Numbered from the stretch's first letter, positions 1 through 5,111 are shown. The stretch is DNA of 5,502 bases from Oscillospiraceae bacterium (GCA_902796535.1 CADBPL010000036.1:1-5502), one strand, 5' to 3'. The notes: generated by a model not told the origin, from the sequence alone. Numbers and translations: made by a program.

Positions 1-228
1 CGAAGCATGAGGATATGGCTTGATCTGATCTTGAAAAAAAGACTTGCCAAATGTGTGGATTGGAGCAAAATCGATAAAAAAGACTATCTGAACGCCATGG
101 AAAAAAGCCCATATGACAACAGATGGATCCTTGATCTGATCGGAAACGCGTTGACCGACGCGATAGACGAACGCGAAATGTTTATGAAGGGAATTGACTA
201 TTCCTATTATTATGAGGCCGAGAATTAA
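1..228 (+). CDS. Fic-domain protein, C-terminal part (5' end outside window)
   Basis: This is the last 75 codons of a Fic (Fido fold) protein. Fic proteins usually transfer AMP from ATP to a hydroxyl of a target protein. The frame is open from base 1 and begins R-S-M-R-I-W-L-D-L-I-L. In Fic proteins this stretch directly follows or overlaps the end of the catalytic HPFxxGNGR motif, so the first Arg is probably the motif's last residue. The ATG at 7 is therefore an internal Met, not a start, and the catalytic His lies upstream of the window. Family-typical features follow: DW-x-K-ID-K-x-DYL-x-AMEKSP, then ALTDAIDEREMFMKGIDYSYYYE. The tail SYYYEAEN fits the SxxxE(xxN) inhibitory motif of class III Fic enzymes, whose C-terminal helix obstructs ATP binding. 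The residue after Glu is Ala, where Gly or Asn is usual. The target is unknown. Family assignment is confident; class and activity are inferred. Confidence 0.85.
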   Translation, partial: RSMRIWLDLILKKRLAKCVDWSKIDKKDYLNAMEKSPYDNRWILDLIGNALTDAIDEREMFMKGIDYSYYYEAEN

Positions 229-267
229 CAGCAGGCCATCGACGTGATGGCGAAAGCAGAAACCAAT

Positions 268-288
268 TAAGAGTTAAGAAGTAAGAGG
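268..288. repeat. Three tandem heptamers (TAAGAGT / TAAGAAG / TAAGAGG)
   Basis: Three adjacent 7-base units share TAAGA-R-K and lie 39 bases after the Fic stop codon. The array is short and imperfect. It could be a heptameric intergenic repeat or simply low-complexity A/G-rich sequence. Confidence 0.45.
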
Positions 289-340
289 TTTTGTGCTGTA
301 AAAAGCATCATCGTTTTCTTTTGGTAACTATGGCACAGAA
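289..340 (+). other. Imperfect stem-loop between the Fic gene and ribU
   Basis: Bases 289-298 (TTTTGTGCTG) can pair with 331-340 (TGGCACAGAA) as a 10-bp stem with three G-U pairs. Inside it, AAAAG (301-305) can pair with CTTTT (318-322). No T-run follows on the + strand, so it is not a classical intrinsic terminator. It lies upstream of the proposed ribU promoter, so it would belong to the 3' end of the Fic transcript if transcribed. No known riboswitch class is recognised here. Confidence 0.3.
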
Positions 341-350
341 TCGTACCTGC

Positions 351-379
351 TTTACAAAAGAAACCGCTTGTGATACACT
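351..379 (+). promoter_or_regulatory. Sigma-A type promoter for the ribU operon
   Basis: The -35 box TTTACA (351-356) matches TTGACA at 5 of 6 positions. A 17-base spacer leads to TACACT (374-379), matching TATAAT at 4 of 6, and a TG dinucleotide at 371-372 gives an extended -10. Transcription would start near 386, leaving a leader of about 57 bases before the ribU start. An inverted repeat GGAAAT (387-392) / ATTTCC (404-409) lies just after the expected start point and could be an operator or a small hairpin. Confidence 0.6.
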
Positions 380-442
380 GCGGTCAGGAAATCAGAATGA
401 CATATTTCCGCGTAAGCAAATCATTCCGGGAGGAAAAAAGAT

Positions 443-1000
443 ATGAAAAACAAAAAAGTGCAAATGCTCGTCTTCGGCGCGTTGTTCTCCGCCATCGCCT
501 TCGTGCTCTACCTGTTTGAGATCCCGTTTTTCGCGCATCTCAAATTTGACCTGAGCGACATTCCGGCGCTGCTGGGCAGCATTCTGTTCACGCCCGTGTT
601 TGGCGTGGTCGTGGAGCTGGTGAAAAATTTGCTGCAATTACTCGTGCGCGGGCTTGGCTCCACGATGGGCTTCGGCAACATCATGAATTTCCTCGTCGGC
701 GTCGCCTACATCGTGCCGTTCGCGCTCGTCTGGCGCAAAAAGCCGAACACCAAAGGCTTTATTCTCGCCGCGGTGTGCGGGATCGTCTCCATTTTAGTGG
801 TCGGCGTCATCGGCAACGCGCTGATCGTGCCGCCCTATTTCCGTTACTTCATGCACTTTGTGCCCACCGATGAACAACTCAAGCAGGCCATTCTCAGCGC
901 GACCGCGCTCAACGCCATCAAAGGCGGGCTGCTGACCGTCGTCGCCTATCCGCTCATCAAGCTCAGCCATATTTTCAAAAAGGCGATGAAAAACGGGTGA
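443..1000 (+). CDS. ribU: Riboflavin ECF transporter substrate-binding subunit (RibU-like)
   Basis: This 185-residue integral membrane protein resembles RibU, the S component that binds riboflavin in the membrane and works with the shared ECF module (EcfT plus two EcfA ATPases). The signature KFDLSDIPALLG lies at residues 34-45, followed by VxELVKNLLQLL (57-67) and a GFGNIMNFLVG stretch (76-86), all typical of RibU. Hydrophobic segments lie near residues 8-26, 43-66, 78-97, 106-130 and 152-174, consistent with the five to six helices of S components. The length is normal for the family. The start is set by GGGAGG at 428-433, 9 bases before the ATG. No ECF module genes are in the window, as expected for a group II ECF system that shares the energising module. 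No FMN riboswitch is seen upstream. It heads an operon with the TPR and DUF4037 genes, the first only 7 bases downstream. Confidence 0.88.
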   Translation: MKNKKVQMLVFGALFSAIAFVLYLFEIPFFAHLKFDLSDIPALLGSILFTPVFGVVVELVKNLLQLLVRGLGSTMGFGNIMNFLVGVAYIVPFALVWRKKPNTKGFILAAVCGIVSILVVGVIGNALIVPPYFRYFMHFVPTDEQLKQAILSATALNAIKGGLLTVVAYPLIKLSHIFKKAMKNG

Positions 1001-1007
1001 GCGCCTT

Positions 1008-1829
1008 ATGAATTTAGACGCGTTTGACTATAAAGAACCCGCCTGCCCGCTTTGCTCGGGCAAGGAATTCTATGATTACGATCCCGCCGCGCAGCAGGGC
1101 AGCATCCCCGTGGCGCAGATCATCGCCAAAATCGACGGCGCGCTCAACCGTGAGGATTACGGCGAAGCAAAACGCATTTTATATTACTGGCTGGCGGAAG
1201 CGAAACAGCTGCGCGACCTGCGCGGGCAGCTTGCCGTTTACAGCGAGCTGATGGGGCTGCACCGCAAAAACGGCGAAGAAGACGAGGCGCTGGCCGCCGC
1301 GCAAAACGGGCTGCAGATTATTGAGGCGCTCGGCGTGGGGCATCTTGTCTCGACCGCGACGGTGTTCATCAACGCCGCCACCGTTTACAAAACCTTTGAC
1401 AGGGCGCAGCAGGCGCTGCCGCTTTATGAAAAAGCGGAAAAAATTTACAAGGAAAATCTGAATGAAACCGACGCGCTGTTCGGCGCGTTATACAACAACA
1501 TGGGGCTGGCGCTTGCCGACCTCGACCGGCGGGAAGACGCGCTGGCAAGCTTTGAAAAAGCGCTGAAAGTCATGACCGTTTCGCCCGAGCGCGCGCCCGA
1601 AGCGGCGATCACCTGCCTGAACATCGCCGACCTGTTTTTCGGCGACGATGAAAAGGCGGACGAGCTGATCCAACGGGCTTACGCGCTGCTCAGCGAACCG
1701 GCGGTGAAGCACGACAGCTATTACGCCTTTGTCTGCAAAAAGTGCGCGCCCGCGTTTGGGGCGCACGGCTACTTTTTAATGGCGAAGGAATTGGAAACAA
1801 AAGCGGAGAAAATTTATGCAGGGGCTTGA
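1008..1829 (+). CDS. Tetratricopeptide repeat protein with terminal CxxC pairs
   Basis: This 273-residue protein has no signal peptide and is presumably cytoplasmic. An N-terminal segment with CPLC (C13, C16) leads into helical repeats. TPR-like units lie near residues 72-106, 116-149, 158-191 and 197-230; the clearest is ALYNNMGLALADLDRREDAL followed by ASFEKALKVM. Near the C-terminus CKKC (C243, C246) opens a segment CAPAFGAHGYFLMAKEL. The two CxxC pairs could together form one four-cysteine metal site closing the superhelix; that is inference. The start follows the ribU stop by 7 bases, with a weak GGGTGA at 995-1000 as ribosome site, so translation probably depends on ribU. Its 3' end overlaps the DUF4037 gene by 14 bases, suggesting that the two products act together. 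TPRs usually mediate protein contacts, so this may be the partner or regulator of the nucleotidyltransferase-like protein. No catalytic function is visible. Confidence 0.82.
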   Translation: MNLDAFDYKEPACPLCSGKEFYDYDPAAQQGSIPVAQIIAKIDGALNREDYGEAKRILYYWLAEAKQLRDLRGQLAVYSELMGLHRKNGEEDEALAAAQNGLQIIEALGVGHLVSTATVFINAATVYKTFDRAQQALPLYEKAEKIYKENLNETDALFGALYNNMGLALADLDRREDALASFEKALKVMTVSPERAPEAAITCLNIADLFFGDDEKADELIQRAYALLSEPAVKHDSYYAFVCKKCAPAFGAHGYFLMAKELETKAEKIYAGA

Positions 1830-2757
1830 CATTTGCCGCGCGTTTTTTGAAGAATACGGCCGCCCGATGCTGCGCGAGCAGTTCGCCGACTATGAAAACC
1901 GCATCGCTGCGGGCGTGTGCGGCTCCGGCTCGGAATGCTTCGGCTTTGACGACGACGTTTCGCGCGACCATGATTTTTTTGCGGGCTTCGCGCTGTGGCT
2001 GACCGAAGCGGATGAAGCCGCGGTCGGCTTTCGGCTCATCCGTGCCTACAACCGTTTGCCCGACGAATTCATGGGCGTGAAATTAGAAGCAAAAAGCTGT
2101 TTTTCCGTGGGCAAATTCGGGGTCAAAACCATTCCGGAATTCTTGCGCGGCGCGATCGGGCAATCGACCCTGCCGCAAAAATGGCAGGAGTGGTTCTATC
2201 TGCCGGAGCACGCGCTGGCGCAGGCGGTGAACGGCGAAATTTTCACCGACCCGCTTGGCGAAATGACGCGCATCCGAAGCGAATTGAAAAACGGAATGCC
2301 GCCGGATGTGAAGCGAAAAAAAATTGCGGCGCACTGTGCATTGGCGGCGCAAAGCGGGCAATATAACTTTGCGCGCTGCTGCCGCCACGGCGAACCGTTA
2401 GCCGCGCAGACGGCGCTGTTCACCTTCACCGACCACGCGCTGCGGCTGATGTTTGCGCTTTGCGGCGCTTACGCGCCCTACTATAAATGGCGCTTTCGCG
2501 CTTTAAAAAAGCTGCCGCTTTTTGCCGCGTTTTATAATGATTTTGAACGGCTTTTAACCACGCCGAATTCCGGGGAAGCCGTTGAGGAAAAGCAGCGGAC
2601 CGTTGAAAAAATTTCCGCCTCGCTTATTCAGGAGCTGCGGCGGCAGAACTACTCCGACAGCGAAAGCGATTATCTGGAAAATCACGCCTTATCCGTCACG
2701 TCGCGGATCGGCTCGGCCGAAATCCGCGCGCTGCATCTGATGGATTTCGGCGAATAA
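1816..2757 (+). CDS. DUF4037 protein, predicted nucleotidyltransferase fold
   Basis: This 313-residue protein is of unknown substrate. The N-terminal part carries GSGSECFGFDDDVSRDHDF (residues 36-54). This matches the polymerase-beta type nucleotidyltransferase signature, Gly-Ser followed after a short loop by Asp-x-Asp, with D51 and D53 as probable metal ligands. Residues about 125-225 match the DUF4037 region as I recall it: WFYLPEHALAQAVNGEIF, DPLGEMTRIRSEL and AYAPYYKWRFRALKKLP. The C-terminal 60 residues are helical (QELRRQNYSDSESDYLENHAL). Translation starts inside the TPR gene, with GGAG at 1805-1808 placed 7 bases before the ATG. That gives a 14-base overlap and probable translational coupling. 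It is the last gene of the ribU operon; no clear intrinsic terminator follows. It could modify a small molecule, an RNA or a protein; the sequence does not tell. I see no obvious loss of the signature residues. Confidence 0.82.
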   Translation: MQGLDICRAFFEEYGRPMLREQFADYENRIAAGVCGSGSECFGFDDDVSRDHDFFAGFALWLTEADEAAVGFRLIRAYNRLPDEFMGVKLEAKSCFSVGKFGVKTIPEFLRGAIGQSTLPQKWQEWFYLPEHALAQAVNGEIFTDPLGEMTRIRSELKNGMPPDVKRKKIAAHCALAAQSGQYNFARCCRHGEPLAAQTALFTFTDHALRLMFALCGAYAPYYKWRFRALKKLPLFAAFYNDFERLLTTPNSGEAVEEKQRTVEKISASLIQELRRQNYSDSESDYLENHALSVTSRIGSAEIRALHLMDFGE

Positions 2758-2763
2758 AAAAGG

Positions 2764-2769
2764 TATAAT
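2764..2769 (+). promoter_or_regulatory. Perfect TATAAT, possible -10 box for the DUF378 gene
   Basis: An exact TATAAT lies 6 bases after the DUF4037 stop codon. With a 17-base spacer the matching -35 position (2741-2746) reads TGGATT, only 3 of 6 matches, and there is no upstream TG. If used, the transcript would carry the whole repeat element at 2809-2975 in its leader. The next gene could instead be read from the operon promoter. Confidence 0.35.
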
Positions 2770-2780
2770 CTCTCCTCCTT

Positions 2781-2813
2781 CGGTTAAGATAGTACCGACC
2801 GATTACGGTTAAG
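2781..2813 (+). repeat. Direct repeat CGGTTAAG (2781-2788 and 2806-2813)
   Basis: The same 8 bases occur twice, 25 bases apart start to start. The second copy spans the left boundary of the inverted-repeat element. It may be a trace of the insertion site or of an older end, or chance. Confidence 0.4.
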
Positions 2814-2975
2814 GCAACACCGCACGACCTGCGGCGCGCGCCTTGTTTGAATCCTGTTCCGTCATCCTGCGCAGATTCTCCTGTTGACCGACCGTTGGCA
2901 GCGTCAAATCTGTACAGCCTGACGAAAAATCTTGCGGCACAATCCGCACACCCTGACGGTGCGGTGCTGCCTTAA
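2809..2975. mobile_element. MITE-like element with 17-bp terminal inverted repeats
   Basis: Left end TTAAGGCAACACCGCAC (2809-2825) and right end GTGCGGTGCTGCCTTAA (2959-2975) are inverted copies with one mismatch in 17. The 167-bp element has no open reading frame of note. Its interior also pairs across a centre: GCGG 2831-2834 with CCGC 2944-2947, TTGT 2843-2846 with ACAA 2939-2942, CGTCA 2860-2864 with TGACG 2920-2924, CTG 2867-2869 with CAG 2915-2917, and CAGATT 2872-2877 with AATCTG 2907-2912. As RNA or single-stranded DNA it could fold into one long imperfect hairpin. This suits a non-autonomous transposable element or a dispersed structured intergenic repeat. Both ends finish in TTAA; no longer flanking target duplication is obvious. 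The right end stops 5 bases before the ribosome binding site region of the DUF378 gene. Confidence 0.7.
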
Positions 2976-2980
2976 GCAAA

Positions 2981-2985
2981 AGGAG
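2981..2985 (+). promoter_or_regulatory. Ribosome binding site AGGAG that decides the DUF378 start
   Basis: AGGAG at 2981-2985 is 8 bases before the ATG at 2994. An in-frame GTG at 2985 overlaps this site and so cannot be served by it, which makes the ATG the start. Confidence 0.75.
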
Positions 2986-2993
2986 TGAGAAAG

Positions 2994-3224
2994 ATGTTAG
3001 ACAAAACGTCCCTCGTACTCGTGATCATCGGCGCCCTCAACTGGGGCAGCATCGGCCTGTTCAAATTTGACCTTGTGGCATGGATCTTCGGCGGCCAGAC
3101 CGCCGTGCTCAGCCGCATCGTCTACACGCTGGTGGCGCTGGCGGGCATCTGGTGCATTTCCCTGCTGTTCCGCACACAGGCGGACGGCGCGATGATCGCG
3201 CAGGGCGACAGCACCGATCACTGA
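2994..3224 (+). CDS. DUF378 family small membrane protein
   Basis: This 76-residue protein of unknown function belongs to the DUF378 (YuzA-like) family. It has two hydrophobic helices at about residues 5-23 and 36-59, joined by a short segment containing FDLVAWIFGG. The family pattern is clear: IIGALNWGSIGLFKFDLVAW, then a helix starting near LSRIVYTLVALAGIW. The last 16 residues are polar (QADGAMIAQGDSTDH) and probably lie outside the membrane. The ATG start is chosen because the in-frame GTG 9 bases earlier overlaps the ribosome binding site. It may have its own promoter beyond the repeat element or be read from the ribU operon. It lies 69 bases before the GH20 gene, without evidence that the two work together. 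Confidence 0.85.
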   Translation: MLDKTSLVLVIIGALNWGSIGLFKFDLVAWIFGGQTAVLSRIVYTLVALAGIWCISLLFRTQADGAMIAQGDSTDH

Positions 3225-3236
3225 CGTGAAAAAAAT

Positions 3237-3250
3237 GGGGGAAATCCCCC
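3237..3250. terminator. G/C hairpin with A-tract; weak or opposite-strand terminator
   Basis: GGGGG (3237-3241), loop AAAT, CCCCC (3246-3250). Seven A's (3229-3235) lie just upstream, so an intrinsic terminator of normal form, stem then U-tract, exists only on the - strand. On the + strand the hairpin is followed by TACATAGATC with no T-run. It may still slow or partly stop + transcription between the DUF378 and GH20 genes. No - strand gene nearby would need it. Confidence 0.4.
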
Positions 3251-3293
3251 TACATAGATCAGCGTTGACCGGAAGAAAATCGGAGGAAAGAAA

Positions 3294-4754
3294 ATGAAAA
3301 AAATCAATGTGATCCCATATCCCGAAACAGTCGAGCTTTTGGGCGGCACAGTGAACTCCGCCGTGCTGGAAAGCTGTGAAAAAATCACGGATGAAAGCGG
3401 TACATACGGCGAAGAAGGCTACGCCATTCAGCTTGACAGCCGGGGCGTGACCGTCACGGCCGGAACCGAAAGCGGCTTTTTTTATGCGGAGCAAACGCTC
3501 AGACAGCTCAGGGAAAGCGCCGAGCTGCCCTGTCTGAGCATCACCGACCGCCCCGCGTTCCGCTACCGCGGGTTCCTCATTGACAGCGCGCGCCATATGC
3601 AGAGCGTGGAAGAGCTGAAAACGCTCATCGACGCCGCCGCTCTGCTCAAATTCAACAAGTTTCACTGGCACCTGAGCGACGATCAGGGCTTCCGCATCGA
3701 AAGCGAGCGGTTCCCCCTGCTCAATTCGGTCGGCTCCTACCGCGACTCGTCCGATTTCGGCAGCGAACACCTCAACGTCCGCTACGGCGGCTATTACACA
3801 AAGGCCGAGATCCGCGACCTTGTCGCCTACTGCGCCGAACGCCGCATCGAGGTCATTCCCGAATTGGACGTGCCCGGCCACGCCACGGCGATGATCGCCG
3901 CCTACCCCGCGCTTTCCTGCCGCCGTCTGTCCATCCCGCTTGAAACGAAGCAGGGCATTTTCAACAATCTCCTCTGCGCCGGCAGTGAAGAGACCTTTTC
4001 CTTTTTGTTTGAGCTGCTGGATGAAATTTGCGAACTGTTCCCGTCGCAATATATCCACCTGGGCGGCGACGAAGCGCCGAAAACCTATTGGGAAAAATGC
4101 CCGAAATGCCGCGCCAAAAAAGCGGAGCTGGGCTTTGACAACCTTGAACAGCTGCAGGGCTGGTTCACCAACCGCCTGATCGCGCATCTGGCCGAAAACG
4201 GAAAAAAGGCCATTGTCTGGAACGAAAGCCTCAACGGCGATAACCTCGACCCCGCCGCGACGGTGCAGATGTGGATGGATCGCCGCGGCAAGAGCGCCAT
4301 TTGGGCCAACCGCGCCAGCAGCGTGATCGCCTGCCCGTTCGGCGCTTATTACTGCGACTATCCCTACAGCATGACCCCCGTCAAAAAAACCTATGATTAC
4401 GACCCCGTTTTTAAGGGCGTCGCCCCGATCATGAAAAAATTCGTCATCGGCGTGACCGTGCCGCTGTGGACGGAATACGTCAGCGATTTTGACCGCCTTT
4501 GCTATCTGGCGTTCCCCCGCTTTGCCGCCGTGGCGGAGCGCGGCTGGACGAAAAAGGAAAACCTGAATTATGATTCGTTCTGCCGCCGGTTCGCCGCTGT
4601 GACGCCGCTGCTCAACCGGCTGGGCGTCAAGCCCGCGCCGCAGAGCGACTGGGACCCGAACCAACTGAACCGCCTGATCAAAACCATTGGTTTTTTCAAG
4701 GATAAGATCGACCCGGAATCGATCAAAAATTCGTTCGGCTCGACCAATCGGTAA
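3294..4754 (+). CDS. Beta-N-acetylhexosaminidase, glycoside hydrolase family 20
   Basis: This 486-residue enzyme should remove terminal beta-linked GlcNAc or GalNAc by substrate-assisted catalysis. A short GH20b-type N-terminal domain (about residues 3-85) precedes the (beta/alpha)8 barrel. Barrel landmarks are YRGFLIDSARH (91-101, with R92 as probable sugar-binding Arg), FNKFHWHLSDDQGFRIE (120-136), IPELDVPGHA (188-197), and HLGGDEAPK with the catalytic Asp-Glu pair D259-E260. Further landmarks are VWNESL (W309), MWMDRRG (W327), YYCDY (352-356) and PLWTEYVSDFDRL (W392, E394). All key residues are present. There is no signal peptide, so it probably acts inside the cell on imported amino-sugar oligosaccharides. 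GGAGG at 3282-3286, 7 bases before the ATG, fixes the start. No transporter or sugar-phosphate gene is adjacent, so its substrate cannot be read from context. A good promoter directly upstream is not evident; TTGACC at 3265-3270 has no matching -10. Confidence 0.93.
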   Translation: MKKINVIPYPETVELLGGTVNSAVLESCEKITDESGTYGEEGYAIQLDSRGVTVTAGTESGFFYAEQTLRQLRESAELPCLSITDRPAFRYRGFLIDSARHMQSVEELKTLIDAAALLKFNKFHWHLSDDQGFRIESERFPLLNSVGSYRDSSDFGSEHLNVRYGGYYTKAEIRDLVAYCAERRIEVIPELDVPGHATAMIAAYPALSCRRLSIPLETKQGIFNNLLCAGSEETFSFLFELLDEICELFPSQYIHLGGDEAPKTYWEKCPKCRAKKAELGFDNLEQLQGWFTNRLIAHLAENGKKAIVWNESLNGDNLDPAATVQMWMDRRGKSAIWANRASSVIACPFGAYYCDYPYSMTPVKKTYDYDPVFKGVAPIMKKFVIGVTVPLWTEYVSDFDRLCYLAFPRFAAVAERGWTKKENLNYDSFCRRFAAVTPLLNRLGVKPAPQSDWDPNQLNRLIKTIGFFKDKIDPESIKNSFGSTNR

Positions 4755-4839
4755 GCGCCCTGTGCCCGCCGGAACAGGTTTCGGTTCGGCAAATCGGAAG
4801 CATAAAACCCGCACCTCCGGTCAATACTAACAGTATCAA

Positions 4840-4868
4840 GGCAAGCGCTGCAAAAAGCGGCGGCTGCC
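4840..4868 (+). promoter_or_regulatory. Stem-loop in the leader just before the DUF1540 ribosome binding site
   Basis: GGCA-AG-CGCTGC (4840-4851) pairs with GCGGCG-GC-TGCC (4857-4868) around an AAAAA loop: ten base pairs including one G-U, with one 2x2 internal loop. It is followed by seven A's and then GGAGGTG (4877-4883), the ribosome site of the next gene. There is no U-tract, so it is not an intrinsic terminator. It may stabilise the mRNA or tune translation. Upstream, ATACT-AAC-AGTAT (4824-4836) is a separate small inverted repeat. Confidence 0.5.
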
Positions 4869-4888
4869 AAAAAAACGGAGGTGAAACC

Positions 4889-5059
4889 ATGGATCATTCC
4901 TGCCACAAAAACGACAGCATTCACTGCACCGTCAACAACTGCCGCCACCATTGCGGGCAGGCCGATTACTGCTCGCTGAGTTGCGTGAGCATCGGCACCC
5001 ACGAACCCAACCCCACCCAGCCGCAATGCGTTGACTGCGAATCCTTTGAACAGAAATAA
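4889..5059 (+). CDS. DUF1540 family small cysteine-rich protein
   Basis: This 56-residue protein has eight cysteines (C5, 13, 18, 22, 28, 32, 47, 50) and several histidines. The order IHCTVNNCRHH, DYCSLSCVSIGTHE and QCVDCESFEQ follows the DUF1540 pattern (CxVxNC, then C near an I-x-V/I stretch, then a CxxF-like ending). The spacing suggests metal binding, probably zinc; no function is established from the sequence. The gene is preceded by a strong GGAGGTG at 4877-4883, 5 bases before the ATG, and by a leader hairpin, and is followed 12 bases later by a strong terminator. It may be monocistronic or the tail of the GH20 transcript: no convincing promoter or terminator is visible in the 134-base gap. 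Small size and lack of a signal peptide point to a cytoplasmic protein. Confidence 0.85.
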   Translation: MDHSCHKNDSIHCTVNNCRHHCGQADYCSLSCVSIGTHEPNPTQPQCVDCESFEQK

Positions 5060-5071
5060 GATCAGCAACCA

Positions 5072-5111
5072 AAAAACAGACCCTGTTCGCCGCTGAACAG
5101 GGTCTGTTTTT
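5072..5111. terminator. Bidirectional intrinsic terminator between DUF1540 and XRE genes
   Basis: CAGACCCTGTTC (5077-5088) pairs perfectly with GAACAGGGTCTG (5095-5106) around the loop GCCGCT. Five A's precede (5072-5076) and five T's follow (5107-5111), so the 12-bp stem has a U-tract on both strands. It is placed exactly between the converging DUF1540 (+) and XRE (-) genes and should end both transcripts. Confidence 0.93.

Noticed and set aside
7..9. ATG at 7 as start of a complete small gene
   Set aside because: The frame is open to base 1 and the codons before it (Arg-Ser) continue the Fic motif, so the gene is cut by the window edge.
229..270. In-frame continuation after the Fic stop codon as evidence of a nonsense mutation
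   Set aside because: Only 13 further codons are open and they show no family resemblance I recognise; a normal stop is the simpler reading.
392..637. An 81-codon open frame on the - strand opposite ribU
   Set aside because: His/Gln/Glu-rich low-complexity product opposite a recognisable transporter gene; it is a shadow frame.
2809..2975. The repeat region as a CRISPR array or riboswitch
   Set aside because: There is one inverted pair and no spaced direct repeats, and no known riboswitch core is recognisable; an inverted-repeat element explains it better.
2985..2987. GTG as the start of the DUF378 gene
   Set aside because: It overlaps the AGGAG ribosome site; the ATG at 2994 has proper spacing and matches the usual family N-terminus.
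4759..4789. Intrinsic terminator after the GH20 gene
   Set aside because: Possible small stems (CCTGT/ACAGG, or GCC-GAAC/GTTC-GGC) are weak and at most TTT follows; not convincing.
2997..4814. A 605-codon open frame on the - strand opposite the DUF378 and GH20 genes
   Set aside because: It mirrors well-supported + strand genes with G+C-rich third positions, which leave the opposite strand open. Its product is Arg/Ala/Gly/His-rich with no recognisable domain.
4568..5068. A 166-codon open frame on the - strand covering the DUF1540 gene
   Set aside because: It lies opposite the GH20 end and DUF1540 and crosses the leader hairpin. DUF1540 on the + strand has family residues and a strong ribosome site.
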